This document shows, one piece after another, positions 43,317 through 56,354 of a stretch of 64,000 nt of DNA (position 1 is the stretch's first letter; each line of letters opens with the position of its first letter). The notes beneath the pieces are model-generated. The model was given only the letters and a program-made list of their open reading frames with translations. It searched no databases and was not told where the DNA came from. The stretch is from Tillandsia leiboldiana (lineage: Eukaryota > Streptophyta > Magnoliopsida > Poales > Bromeliaceae), in assembly GCA_029204045.2 (NCBI GenBank), contig CM055068.1, positions 31,695,587 to 31,759,586 on the forward strand, in the 5' to 3' direction. Both the position numbers and the translations under genes were made by a program.

Positions 43317-46300
43317 TGTGAGGTCCCGGAATCCCCCGCGTAGGGTTGCTGGATGTTGGGCAGCTTTCGGTCGCCGTTGGGGGTGTTGGTGCGCGTGTTG
43401 GGGGCCCAGAAATGGATTTGTGATGCAATTTGTGATTTGCTTGCATCACTGGAGGCCTGCGTGGGTTGCGCGCAATTTGGACACAAGTGGTGGATTTCGG
43501 ACTTAATTTGAGATCCCGTGGGAAATTGGATGACCCGTCGGGTGTTTGGATGTGGTTTCGCGCGACTCAGATGTCAAAATTGGACTCCGGGCGAAGTTTG
43601 GATAAGAGTTTACCTCTCCGGTCGCCTTCGGGAATTTTTAGAGTTGGAATTTGGCAAATCGGACTTTAAAAATGGACCCGGCGTGAAAATCGGATCGAGT
43701 GGGCTATCCGGGGGCACTCCGCAATTTTCGGATGAGAATTTGGAAAAATGGACATCGTTTTTGGATTCAGCGCGCGAAATCGCTAAGAATGGACTATTCA
43801 CTTGTTTGTTTTGGAGCCCGGATGAAGTGCGCATTTTTCGAGACGACGCGGCACGAATCCCGAGGCGAGGCGACGGCACGGAGATCAAGGCGGTGCGGCG
43901 CGCTGCTCGAGGGCGTACGGACGCGACAGGGCAGACGCGCCTTCGGCGGGGTTCACGCGGGGGCCGCCACGTGGCGGGCCCCCGTTGGCTGCCGCGCGGG
44001 CGCGTGGGCACGCGCCTGTGTGGCGCGCGCGTGTCCCGCGCCTGCCGCGGGCGCGGTGTAACGCGCCCGTGTGGCGGGCGCGTTACCGCGTGCCGCGTGG
44101 CACCCGGGGCGCGTCCGTGGACCCGGTGCACGCGCCCCGGCCTTGTGAGCCGGCTGGGGTGGCTCCCGATTGGCCGGTGCACCGTGGACCGGTGCACCGT
44201 GGACCAGCCCTTTCTTCTTCTCCTTTTCTTCTTCTTCTTTCTCCCCCGAGCACCATTTTTCTCCCTTTTTTTCTTTCTTCTGCACCCGAGAGCGAGAGGG
44301 AGTGAGGGAGGAGGTTGCGTGAGGTGCGGCGGCGCGTCGTGGACCTCGTTTTGCGTGCGAGGTCGCCCGGCGGAGCGTTTCGGCGACGGCGGCGCAAACG
44401 GGTGGGTCCCGTGTGTTGGTTTTTCTGTATTTTTGTACAGTTTTTGGAGCGTTCTTTTGGACTGTAATTAACCACCTTGCTCTTTTCTGTGTTGGGCACC
44501 GTGCACCGTTTTGCGTGCGGACTTCGTTTTGCGTGTGGACTCCGGCACCGTGCACCGTTTTGCGTGCGGACTCCGTTTTGCGTGCGGATCCTGGCACCGT
44601 GCACCGTTTTGCGTGCGGACTCCGGCACCGTGCACCGTTTTGCGTGCGGACTCCGTTTTGCTTGCGGATTCCGGCACCGTGCACCGTTTTGCGTGCGGAC
44701 TCCGGCGCCGTGCACCGTTTCACGTGCAGACTCCGTTTTTGGTGCGGACTCCGGCAGCGTGCTCCGTTTTGCGTGCGGACTACGGCGGCGTGCTCCGTTT
44801 TGCGTGCGGACTCCGACGGCGTGCCCCGTTTTGCGTGCGGATCACGTGGAGGCCAATTGCAAGTGTCTACGAGCAATTGGTGGCAAATCGAGGTGGGTGG
44901 CCTTATCTCCAAGTTTTATGGAATGTACATTAATTCTATTAATGTAGGACTATGCATGATAGTTTATTTCCTTGTGTAGCATGCTAGATTGTTGGAATGG
45001 CTATCCCTTTATTATCGGTTAATGTGGTTATCTTGGAACTTGACCTAGCACCCCCGTCATACGTTGCATGTGTAACCAGACCAGTAGAAAACCCTCACTT
45101 GGGCTAGGGTTATTTATGCTTAGACATCCACACTGTTCTTTCATCCCTGGACATAGTGTTTTCTCGCCCGGGTAGTGGGCCGAGAGGTCGGGACTTGCTT
45201 TTAGTGTGGGATGCTTTTGCACTCTTGCTTGGGAGCAGAGTGGAGTCTGGTAGTTGTAGCGGGTTGCTTATCTATGCGGGGAGCCGTTTGGGTAAACGGT
45301 AGTCCCGGGCCGTCGAGTATCTTCCGGTCCGTATTGTTGGGAACCGTTGGGGTTGACGGTGGTCCCAGGTCGTTGAGTGTTGTCCGACCTGTTTTGTTAC
45401 CCTGAGTTGTGGGTCGTTCCTGGCTGTGGAGTATCTCCAGCCAGTGAGCCTTGTGCTGCGAACTGTTGGAGAGGCTAGTGTCTCGTGTTTCGGGTTAGCT
45501 GAGCAGCTGAGTCGTCGAGGGTTCTCCGACTGTTGTGCGAGGTATTTGGGGATCCTGAGTCCTACCGTTCTGAGAGTGAGCGTGGATTTTGACTAGCCTG
45601 CTTATGCCAATTTGTGATACTCTATGCCGCGCCGTTTTCCTCAGTTGGAGTCGCGTCCCTGAGATGCCGCTGTGGATACGATGGGCCTGTTGAGGCAGTT
45701 TTGCGCGAGGAGTGAGTTAGTCGGGCAGGACGCCCCACGTAAATCCCGTCCTCATGGGGATGTGTGGTAGTGGGCAGGCGCGTTCCTAGTCGACAGGCGC
45801 AGGCTTGACTGGACCCTATGAGGCAGTCAGTTCCATTGGGTCTTTTGAGCACCTTGGGTGCGAGTGGTCTCTTTTACTTTCATCTGTTCCACTTTTTGAG
45901 TATCTAGATAGAGGTATGGCAGCTGTCGAGTAGCTCCAGCTTTTCTTGTTCAGATTTCATTGCTCTGTTATCTTTACCTCTAGTAGACTTGGTGGGCAGA
46001 CCGTTGGGCTTGTTGACGGCACCCACTGAGAACTACTGTGGGAAGTAGTTCTCACACCCGTCGTGGTGTCTTTTTCCCCAGGAACTTCTTCTCCTGTTCC
46101 TGTTGCTCCAGTTGCTGATCCTTCTGACCGAGGCGAGGGAGTCGCGAGCTAGTTCCCTACCCGTCATTGGAGTGTAGCAGTACCCCTCCAGAGGAGAGCT
46201 TCAGTAGATTAGTTTACTTCTTTTTCCTCTGTTGAGAGACCTTTGTTGTGAGGTATAGAGTTGTACTTTATTCTACAGTTTGAGAGACTGATGTAGTGAG

Positions 46301-46593
46301 GATATTCTTGTATCGAGAGTCTGTACACTGATGTATTTATTGGAGATACCTCCCTTTTGAGTTTTGTATCAGAGGACTTTGTATACGATCGTATTTGGGA
46401 GATGGATATTGTATTATTTTCAGTTGTACAGTGTTTGGTTTTCAATTTTTAGTAGTTTACTTTCCGCTCTGATATCTGTGTACTGTAGTTGATTCGTTCT
46501 GCAGGTTAGACGCTTCGTCTGTACGGCAGTTTCCGTACAGACGGCGGATCTGTTGGCGAGCCCGGGTCGCAGTTTCGACCCCGGGGCGTGACA
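43317..46593 (+). repeat. 3' LTR of the LARD
   Basis: It is collinear with the 5' LTR. The 31-bp array is at 44495-44842 and one unit shorter. The upstream hairpin is at 46028-46053 and the terminal hairpin at 46517-46542. Confidence 0.95.
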
Positions 46594-46598
46594 CCTGC

Positions 46599-49079
46599 GG
46601 TGGATCAAACCGCTTGGTGTACGTGTTAGCGCCATGAACTTATCGCTTCCTTGGTTGCGCACAACCCCGCGATACCTTTCGTGATCCCATACTTGTGAAA
46701 TAAGGTGCGGCACTTCTCACGATCCCATACTCGTGGAATAAGTCGCGGTTCACCTCAAGACCCCATCCTCGTGAAATAGCCCAATAAGTCAAGTAACCGT
46801 CCTTGTCCCTTACGTATGTATCGTTCCATCACAATAGCTGTGATAATGTCCTTTATGTATGTACCGTTCCGTCACAATAGCCGTGACAATGTTCTTCCTG
46901 TCATTTAAAAATAGCGATATCGAAACCAACAACAAAAGAATGAGGAGGGTTGAACCATGCCGTTCAACAACGTCCCCGACCTTGGTTTAGTTACCCACCT
47001 CGCCCGACAGATAAAACGAAGCCCCCTCACGACCCTCCGGTGTCTTCGCGACCTTGTTCGCGTACAACCGGCGGACCTCTCGGTGGCAAAGGTGGAGCTC
47101 AGGGCTCTCTCACGATGTCGGCGAGAACCGTAACCAAAACTAAGCCAAAATACCTCACAATAGTAAAATACACCAAAAGACATCAACTAAACCCAATCGG
47201 AAAACCAAATCCATTATCAAAAATACAAACAAAACCCAATTTCCTCATCCGATAGCCAACTCGGGATGTTGGCGGTCAAGCCGAGAAAACCCCGACGGCG
47301 AAAACGATGAGAAAAAGGCCCGACGGCGTTACCCCGATAATTTTGTCAAGGCGCGGAGCGATGGTGACGTGCAAAGCTAGCACGTGGCATGGCGGAACGG
47401 CGGCCTAGATGACCCCGGGTGGCCATGCTAACAAAACGGCGGAAACAGTGATCAAAACGGTGAAAACGGCGATCAAAATGACGAACAACGGGCCGAAAAC
47501 GGGCCAAAACGGAGCTACTGGGCTTCTGAGCTGGGCTTCGGTGCACAATTCCAGTCGTGGACCGGGTCTACGGCCAAAGGCGGCGGCGGCGCAGACCGGG
47601 AGCACGCTTCGGTGGATCGCTAGAGTAGGAAACAGGCGTGGACCGGGTCCACGCTATAGGGGCTGATGAGAAGTTCACCGGTCGCACGCAAGCGCGTGGA
47701 CTGCGCACAGCTGCGCCCTGCTGGGCCAGGCCGGTGCAGCGGGCGGCTGCACCGGGTTCACCCCCGAAGGGAGCGGCGGCGAGCACCGGGTGCACGTCCA
47801 GTGCGTGCACCGCGCTGAATGGGCCGGGCTGGTGCATCAGTTGCGGGTCGGGCCGGTGCAGCGGGGTTCACCGGAGGGGGCGCCGGACCATGCGCCGGGT
47901 CCACGCCTTGAGCGTGGACCGCGCGCCTGGGCCGGGCTGCTTGAGCAGTAACGGGCCACTTTAGGCCCGCTCCTTCTTTTTCTCTCTTTTTCTTCGTCTT
48001 CTCTGTCTCCGGTGGCGACCACGCGACTACGGCAACTGCGGTGGTGACCTCGCAAACACCATCACGGCGGCGGAGGCCTCCCGTTTAACTCAACGGCAGC
48101 GGCGGCCTCCCGCTTTCTCTCAACGACGGCGGCGGCGACCTCCCGTTTAACTCTCCCATGCTCCGACGGAATACCCAAGAAACCCAAACAACCCAACGGA
48201 CAATCCCAACGATCAAACCATAGATCGAAAACCCGATCGAAGCACCAATCGAAAAACCAGATCAAAACCTTCGATCAAAACATCGATCAAATCACCAATC
48301 AAAACCCGATCAACAACCCGCGATCAAATCACCGATCATAACCGATCAAAACCACTGATCGAAACCCGCGATCAAGAGACCGATCAATTCTACCGATCGC
48401 GATTCGACGATCATAACACCGATTAAAATCGATCGCAAAAGAAAGCGAAGAACCCACCTCTTTGCCGACGGGGATGACGATGCGATGCCCGGATCCGCCT
48501 CCCGATCCCCGATCCCCGATCTCCGACGGTAATGGTGCTCCTCCTCCGGTCTCCGATGCTAACGACGGTTCCGTTCCCGATCTTTGGCACGCACAACGAG
48601 GAAGAACACAAGATTCTCATTCTCTCTCTCAAGGTGGAAGAAACTAGGTTTTCTTGTTTCTAATCTCTAATAATTAATGTGAAACCGATCACGAGTCCCA
48701 TGATATTTATATGATAGATAGTAACAATAATAACAGTTTTTTTAACAAAGCGAATCCTGTTGTAACAACCACATCTTTTTATAACAAATTTTCTCGATTT
48801 GCGTGCCAAGATCTCTGAAAAATCCCTCCTACATCGGCACGGATTTTAAAGCACCAATAATATTAAATGTATATTTAAAAATCCTTTTCCACCCATTAAC
48901 TTTGAGAAATCATTAAGGGAGATCCGTTCGTCAGATTTTTGAGCCGACCACACCGCCGTTCTCCGTTTAACGAGCTCTACAACATGAAAATCAAAACCGA
49001 TACAATCAATAAAAGTAAGAAATGCACAAAACTGCACATGCACCGAAAGCGACTCGAAGGAAAAATCGCGGGTATTACA
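46599..49079 (-). mobile_element. Solo LTR D, second piece
   Basis: This continues 35176-36054 after the LARD and ends GGTATTACA at 49079 with TSD gcggc at 49080-49084. It holds GC-rich stretches (47340-48120) and an array of GATCAAAACCCGATC-type motifs at about 48190-48430. No internal region is present. The small ORFs are not supported. Confidence 0.9.
48190..48430. repeat. CGATCAAA-type short interspersed motifs
   Basis: About 15 copies of CGATCRAAA or ACCGATCA at 10-25 bp spacing lie inside solo LTR D. They are imperfect and may be a degenerate tandem repeat. Confidence 0.75.
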
Positions 49080-49084
49080 GCGGC

Positions 49085-49816
49085 CCAAGGCCTGAGGGCG
49101 GGGCATGATAGAGATTTGGTCGGGGCGGTAGTTCGAGCGATGACCCGAGAATGTGGAAAGCCACGTGTGAGCCTAGAGGTATTGTTTCTCCTAGTAGGAG
49201 TGTTGGTGCGGTAGTCCTAAACGAGGATATGGCCGTATGATGATTGGGTCTACGTGCTAATGTGAGCTGTTGCACAGTGTCAGGCTAGAGTTTGGGCTAT
49301 AAGCCTATATTGGACCGTGGTCTTTGGACCTGTTAGTAGTCCGAAATAGATGGGTTAATTGAGAACTCGTGGATTGAGAGCGCTAGTAGCGTGTGGGATA
49401 GTTGAGAGTGTGGATTGGGTTCGCCCTCCACGTCGAACGAATAGGGCGGCGGAGGAGTGTGACTAATAAAATTGGTTGCGAATGCAGCTTTATTATGAAA
49501 GAATGACTGTGGAATTGACAAGAAATTTCGCAAATCAAGATTGGGTCATTAGTGGCAAGCTGGGGGAGCAAGTGCTCGGCTGTGTCTTGCACCTGCTTAG
49601 TGAAAATGGCAAGACACAAGGTCTGAGATTTCCATGAGTGGAGTTAGGGATTCACGAACAAGACGTTCGTGTAGTTTTGTCGAGCAGGCAATATGATGCC
49701 CAGTGACGACATGCTGTAGGCCCAGCATTGGGGGCAAAACTCCTCTCATTTGATCGATTTCGAGTCGAGATATGATCTAAGTTTCGAGAACGAAACTTTT
49801 TTGAAGCGGGGTAGAA
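49085..49816 (+). other. Internal 3' region of gypsy element, part 2, ending in PPT
   Basis: This resumes the segment interrupted at 35175. No coding is visible. At 49779-49798 AAGTTTCG-AGAA-CGAAACTT is followed by a purine-rich AAGCGGGGTAGAA up to 49816. Confidence 0.65.
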
Positions 49817-49953
49817 TGTAATGTACCAAATTTTTGGTATATAAGCAAAGATAAATAAAATGGTATGAAATACTATTTTTATTGAACTTGGAGGGGTAAA
49901 GAATAATTTGGAAGTGAATTGGGCAAAAATCAGAAAAAAAAACACGAAATTTA
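49817..49953 (+). mobile_element. Gypsy LTR fragment (start of a 3' LTR)
   Basis: It starts TGTAATGTACCAAATTTTTG immediately after the PPT. Only 137 bp are visible before the Sirevirus LTR insertion. The rest would lie beyond the window. Confidence 0.75.
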
Positions 49954-50020
49954 TGTTGGGTTATGTATTAATTAGATCTAAATAGGGGAAAAAACACCTA
50001 GAGGGGGGGGGGGGTGAATA
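49954..50020 (-). mobile_element. Sirevirus LTR fragment, minus orientation
   Basis: TGTTGGGTTATG is the inverse of the terminus at 450. CACCTAGAGGGGGG then opens the G-rich block followed by TGAATA. It is cut after 67 bp by the LTR at 50021. The preceding 5-mer is attta. Confidence 0.8.
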
Positions 50021-51526
50021 TGTCACGCCCCGGGGGTCGAGCCTGCGCCCCGGGCTCGCCAACAGACCCGCCGTCTGTGCGGAAACTGCCGCACAGACGA
50101 AGCGTCTAACCTGTGAAAAGGGATCTAGCCATACAAGTATCAGAGCAAAAGAGATGCAATACTGAAGAAAGTAAACTGCATACAAGAGTCACTAAGTGAA
50201 TAATCCAGGTACAACATCCACTACCTCCCAAAATGGGGTACACCACCACTATCAGATACAAAAGTGGGAAACCAAAAAATACCCGAGTAGCTCTACCTGT
50301 GACTCTACAGACCCAGGAGGCACTAGTCGGCCAAGCCCTTGCCACGGTCTGAAGACTCCGCACGTACCGGCCGTGGAACGGCCGCCTCAGAAACACCTGT
50401 AACACACGGCGGGTGTGAGATCAACTAAAAAGTCAGATCTCAGTGGGTACCGATGCCCTATCCTCGGTAGCCCACCAAGTCCACTGGAGGCAAAAACAGA
50501 TAGATAGATAGATAGATAGATACTGGAATGAAAGCTGTAAGTAAATCTATCACTATATGCCTCAATGCAATGCTGTACTAAATGACATCTAGCATAATAT
50601 GAAAATGACCACCCGCACATGTCATTTCCCCTCAGCCACCCGATAACTCGGCCGGGGGCGAACTTCCACTGGTATCTCGGCCAGGGAAGTACTCTCCTGG
50701 TAACTCAGCCAGGGAAAAAGTCCTCCCGGTAACTCGGCCGGGGAAAGGTACCCTCCTGGTAGCTCGGCCAGGGAAAAACTGCCCTCCCGGTGACTCGGCT
50801 GGGGAAAACGCCCTCCTGGTAACTCGGCCAGGGCTTCCAATACCGCTGTGTAATCTAGAGCGAACTCCCAGGAGCATCATACATGCCCTAGTCGGAAACC
50901 AGAACCCGCGACTTACACGACTGACCCGCACTTGCCTGATAGCACAAGGTCACCATACCTTTGCGTCTGAAACAAAAGTGGCATCTTGTAATCCTTTCGA
51001 AAGAAACCAACCCACCTGCGAAGAATCCGCAAAATCGTGCGCCAAACAGAGGTCCCGGTGTGATCCTACAGCTCCACGTGGCACCACGCGTACCACCGAC
51101 CTCGTGGAAAGACAGCACTGAGTCACCACTGCGGAAAAGGAGATAAAAAGGGATCAGAAAACCCGCGGTCGAAACCCGCATTCGACCTGGCGGAAAAACC
51201 CCACCCGGTGCCGCAGAACGTCGGCGTCACGCGGAAAACTCGTCGCGTAACCGCCGCGGCGCACCGGTGAGCCGCCGTCGACGGTAAGGTGCGGCTCATG
51301 GGCAAACCGCTCCAAAAAAATACTCCTCGCACGAAGGCGACCCACCGCACGGCCGACAGCGCCGCGCGGCCCGAGGGTAGCCCGCACGGCGCCCTGCAGC
51401 GACGCGCGTCAAACGCGCGGCCTGCAGGGCCGCGGGGCCCAAGGGGTGCCCGTGCGGTGTCCTGCAGCGCCGCGCGCCTTGCGCGCGGCCTGCAGGGCCG
51501 CGGGGCCCAAAGGGCCGCCGCGCGGC
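50021..51526 (-). mobile_element. Gypsy LTR fragment, minus orientation (interrupted)
   Basis: It starts TGTCACGCCCCGGG. The terminal hairpin is at 50073-50098 (10-bp perfect stem) and the upstream hairpin at 50417-50441. A (GATA)n run lies at about 50503-50521. Seven or so CTCGGCCAGGG minisatellite units lie at 50635-50835, with CpG-rich repeats at 51340-51525. It is cut by the element at 51527. The other end is outside the window. Confidence 0.88.
50635..50835 (-). repeat. Minisatellite related to the 29-bp LARD unit
   Basis: Units such as CCTGGTAACTCGGCCAGGG recur every 29-33 bp about seven times. On the minus strand this is the same CCTGGCCGAGTTACCAGG core as at 39697-40947. Confidence 0.9.
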
Positions 51527-54500
51527 TGTAGTAATCTAGAAAATTAAAGACTTTATAATTACCTTTGGAATTTATGGAATTGGTAATTTTGGCAAAAATG
51601 AGAATTTTTAGTGGTATAATAGTGGCCCAGAAATATTGACTTTTGATCGGGGTCTGATCTGGAAAATTCGAGATCACCATTGTGATCGTCTCGTCGAAAC
51701 ATAAAAGTTTCATATTCATATGTTTTCGATCCGACGGTCGGATCTTCCAGAAATCAGAAATCAAAAGTGGGCCTCGCGACTTAAGTGAATAGTAACCATC
51801 GAATTTTTAATCCCTCGTTTTCACTAATGGCCGAACCACTATCTAGAGTTTTAACCTAGAGGTATGAGTAATGGAACCTAGCTAATTTCGACGTTCTAAG
51901 CGCAATGACACTGACGGATTTCGCGTTTGGCGACCCGGGTGCATCGAAGTGCGTGCCACGCGCGATAATTCGACGAACTTTATGGAACGACTTTTAATCC
52001 GAGCGTCGAACGAACCAAACAAATACGCTACCTGACAGGTCTCGACGAGCCGGACGTCGTGGCGAAGTCCGTTTCACGAAACGGCGACCGGATTGTCTCG
52101 AAATGCGTAGAAAGTGATCAAAATGCAACATTTTCTAAACAAAAGGTAATATTTTATGTGCCTAAGTGCTAGGGCTTGTAACCATAAGGGGTTTTGGGCA
52201 TTTTGCACCTAATAAGAGGATCTCGGAGCTTTGTGTTTAGGTGTGAATGGAGCTTGGGGGTTTTTGGGTTAAAGAATCTTTTATTAAACTCTATATTGCC
52301 TCTTAGACTTCTTGTAACTGCTCCACTCGTGTCCTTTGGTTCCCTGCTGTCCTCAAAACCGAGCCCGGAGTGAAGGGGAGCCAAAGAACACCTTCATTGC
52401 TTTTCCCAAACCGAGAGAGATAGAGAAGGAGAGAAAGAAGGGAAGTTGAACCAAACTCCTCCAAGCTTTGATCTAGAGTGCTCTGGGGGACTTCCTTGGT
52501 GTCGGTGGACCTCCCTAGGTGCTGTCCGAGGTGGCGCGAAGAAGAAGAAGAAGAAGATAGAACCGGCTTCTTCCCATCTTCCCCGAGTTTGGCAAGGTGA
52601 GTCTCTTTAACCTTGGATTATAGAAAGCCCGAGACCCTTAGCAGTGGACTCATTAGGTCCTTAGGATGCTACAGGCCAAGCCAGAAGCCCCCATGCACAG
52701 TGCAAGGCCGGCTGGGGCATGGGTTGGCCGGAACCCTAATGGTGCTCCGCCTCGGTTGAACTTCTCAACCAGTGGACCAAGTTGGCCCAAAATTCGTGTG
52801 TATGGACTGTAGAACATATTAAATAAATCTGCAAAGTTTGTTAGAATATGGTTAAGTAAATTTAGAGAAAATCGATGCCCTAGTTTTGTGAAATAATGCA
52901 CTTCGGGCGAGCTTACAGCTCCGGCGCCGGCGAGCCTCTCTTCCGTCGGCCACATGCCCAGAAATGTTCACGGGACCCAGGGGAGTCCATCCATGCCATT
53001 GCATGGCTCCCATACATCATGAAAAATCATGATGTCATGGATAACCCGAAAGTGCATCATGTGGCCGCCGCCGGCGCTCCGGCCAACTTTGGCCGGGGAG
53101 GCATGGATAGGAAGCTTTCTGTGGACCCAAGGAGCATTCCCTCCAAGTTACAGAACTCCAGGTTGTCTCTATGCAAAATCGCCATTAGAGGCCATTGAGC
53201 TCCAAACCGGAGCTTGCTCCGCCGCGCCGCCGCCGCATCCCGGGGCCAGCCACATGCATGGGAAGTCTCAGTGAGGTAAATAGCACCTGCTTGTGCTTTT
53301 ATTTTGATCCCAGAACCTCCTGTTGAATGATCACAAATTTCAAGAAAAGGGGTCATCTTCCTCCTCGAGCCCGAGCCCAATCTGGGGTTTTTGGCATGTT
53401 TCAACTTGATGAGAAAAGATCCCTGAACTCAGTAGAGCACTTTGCTTCAAGAAATTCTGGATTTGGTCCAGTAATTGCTGAGAACCAAGCTTTAATTTTG
53501 GTTATGTTATGTGTATATGAAAGATGCATGCCAAGTGTTTGATTAAGTGCCTCATTGAACTTAGAAATGGAATTTGATAAAACTGTAAATATGAAACTTG
53601 CTTCTAATGATCCCCTGAGCTTGATGCTCACCTCAGATCAAAAGGATTCTGTGTGGAATAAAAGTTGGAGCAAGATGAACTTGTATGTTTGCAAGATAAT
53701 GGATCTTCTTGATCCAACATATCTGGGCTGCAATTAGGGTGAGCCCTGTGATCCTTGCAATATTTAAAGACCTTTTCATATACAAAGTTTGCTGGTTTGA
53801 AGTTTAAATTAAAAGATATAGTAGAATCAACATAAAACAATAATGTTGGAACAAAACCTTATTCTAGGCTGTTAGCGAAGCCGCGACAGTGCATTCCTGG
53901 CTATTTTGGGGTCACTGAACGCGATGCTCGCGTTAGAAACAGTGTTTGAAGTCTCGGAGAAACAAAAATTCATTTTGGGCTATGTTAGAGAGGGTTTTTA
54001 TGACCCGAAGTTTTCCTCGGGCACCGTGCTGCTGCAAATTGGTGAGCACGGTGTTCAGCAAGACATAAGTAACCTGCTGGAAGTGACGGAATGTTAAAAT
54101 GATTTTCCAATTGAAAGAACGAGCGAAAACAGTGCTCAAAAGGCACTAAAATGTAATTTTTGGAAACTTTAGGGGTTTTAATGCAAAATAGACAATGTGT
54201 ACTGGTTAGTAAAATGTCTAAATGATTCCTAAGCTTTTCGTTGGGAATCCATCGGCTTTCGTTGAGCGGAAATCGGATAACAGTCCGAGAATCGGCAAAA
54301 TCGTCGATTTTACGGTATCTGGGTTACAATTAGAATAACTAAGAGGGTTTGAAGTTGATCTGGGCTTAGGTTAGAGTTAGCGGGACTGAATTGATCCCTG
54401 ATTGGTGATTTTTGATCCAGGTTGATTCAGTTTGCACCTGGAGTTGAGCATTTAGAGGATTACAGATTAATTGCCTGCGCATTGACAGGTGGGTTATCTT

Positions 54501-56140
54501 CGGTCCGGGTTTTATCATTTCGGCCCTCTGTGTACGGTATTGGTTGGACCCCTGTTTTTGATAGCTTAAACATTACTTTGAGCCTGCCTTTCTTTGATTA
54601 TATTATATCTGCTATCTGCCTGATCTATGCCTGTTATCTGTTCTATTTTGCCTTACATGATTGTCCATAGCACCTCTAGCATTTATACTTTTACTCGGAC
54701 ATTTTCATGGTTGATTAGTGAGCCTGTTTGTTCTGCTGATCAAATGATACATCTCTGAGCACATAGATTTATTTAACTGAGGTTTTACCCCGCTTCGTAG
54801 GGTCGCCGGAGTCTGTTCTTGTTTGATAGGACAAAGGCACTGCTCTGCGAGGTTTGGACCTAAACCCAAGCTTCGTAGTGTCACCTGAGTCTGTTCTTGT
54901 TTGATAGGACGAGGGCAATGCTCTTCGAGGTTTGGACTTTTCAAAACAGTTTTCTTAAAAATATGTGTTTAAGTTTTGTATCATTTGGTTGGTTTGTGTG
55001 GTTGAGTTGAGTTTATCTGTGAGCTTCTGTTGAGAGAGATTTGCCTTGATCTTGCATATGAGTTGAGATTTATTGCTGAGTGTTCCTGCATGAGTGTTGA
55101 GATTCAGTTGGTTTTTGCCCTTGCAACCCAGTGGGGATTTCCCGGCTTGTTGCCGATTACCCGGTCAGTGGACCGTGAGCTTGAGCATTTGCATATGATT
55201 CGCCCGCACTGTTGTACTTCACGAACATCAGCGGATTTGCTACCCGTAGCGATGTTCTTTACCGGTAAAGTGGTTAGCTGAGGCAACCCGTGACCCTAGT
55301 TTGGGGAATGTCAATCAGGTGGTGCCAAGAGGGCAGCCTTGCCTGAGGTCTTGTGAAGGCCAATATGGTAGCTTGTGATTGGGTCTTTGCGTTTTCATCT
55401 ATTTGATGCATGTGTTGTTAAGTTGCTTTAACATGATTCTTTGATTCTTTGATCTGGCTTCTAGTTATCTACCTTTATATGATTCTATGTGATGCCTCTG
55501 ATTATAGTTCCATTGTTATCTTGCTGATTGTCCTAACTCCTTGATGTGTTGATTATCCTGATACATATTTTAAATACTGCTAAAATTATCTCCTATGCTT
55601 GTACCCAGATTATGAGTTTTGCTTTCTTTACAGCACCAGTTATATATCTGCTTTACCCTAACCCCTGATCTATTACTATCCTCTAGCATTGTATACCAGT
55701 AGGTACGATCTGCTATTTCTCGGCTCGTCGTGCCCACTGGGATACACTCCGGTGTGTCTCACACCCTCGGGTGACTGTTTTTCAGGTCGAGCGGGTGTTG
55801 AGATGTCGGGACGAGTTGGTGAGATCACGAGATAGAGCTTGACCCTGGACAGCCGATAAGATCAAGTATTTAATTGTTTGTTGTATCAAATGTAATGCAA
55901 TGTAATTGAGAAGTTATTGATATTGTAATTTAATCTTGCTTAGTAGATGTACGTAGTTAGTACTCAGGTTGTATGCCAAGTGAGCGGTGCATATATAGAA
56001 AAGGGCTCAATCCCCAGTGGGATTGGGACTCTTCTATATATGTGGCGGTCTGTTGCGCCCTGGCTGGTTTTAAACTCTAATTTCAAAAAAAAAAAAAAAA
56101 AAAAAATTTAGACGCTGGTTTTTAAACTCGGGGCGTGACA
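51527..56140 (+). repeat. LTR1 of the gypsy gag-only element
   Basis: It begins TGTAGTAATCTAG and ends CTCGGGGCGTGACA. The upstream hairpin is at 55739-55760 and the terminal hairpin at 55989-56041. A 23-A run at 56084-56106 lies between two copies of GCTGGTTTTAAACTC. No gene is seen in 4.6 kb. Confidence 0.95.
55989..56050 (+). promoter_or_regulatory. Long terminal hairpin in LTR1
   Basis: CATATATAGAA pairs with TTCTATATATG, and inside it CAATCCC pairs with GGGATTG around CAGT. GGCGGTCTG follows the right arm. The LTR2 copy (62256-62307) has a shortened inner stem, CAATCC/GGATTG. Confidence 0.8.
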
Positions 56141-56147
56141 GATTAGA

Positions 56148-56159
56148 TGGTATCAGAGC
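56148..56159 (+). promoter_or_regulatory. Primer-binding site (tRNA-iMet), copy 1
   Basis: TGGTATCAGAGC lies seven bases after LTR1. Confidence 0.95.
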
Positions 56160-56354
56160 AATAGGAAACGCAATGTCTAGGTTTGGCTAGGAACGAACCC
56201 TAGGATGACTCGTGTTACGAGAGAGCGCTGGGTAGTGTTCTAAGTCTGATAGGTCAAAACAGAAGTTGTGGGTCGACCGTACTAAGATAAATTATTAACT
56301 ATTGCAGTTACGGCTCGCACTTGGCGTGGTGCTGGTGGTGGTCAAGGGACTGGC

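Larger units (their letters stand above)
36055..46593 (+). mobile_element. Complete LARD-like gypsy derivative, 10.5 kb
   Basis: The 5' LTR is 36055-39362 (3308 bp) and the 3' LTR is 43317-46593 (3277 bp). Both are TGTGAGGTCCCGG...CGGGGCGTGACA, with TSD cctgc at 36050-36054 and 46594-46598. The iMet PBS is at 39371-39382 and the PPT ends at 43316. The 3.95-kb internal region has decayed gag and protease traces and two minisatellites, with no RT, RNase H or integrase. By eye I count roughly 18 substitutions between LTRs, nearly all C/T or G/A, so it is young but older than the Sirevirus element. It must have used enzymes from another element. Confidence 0.95.
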
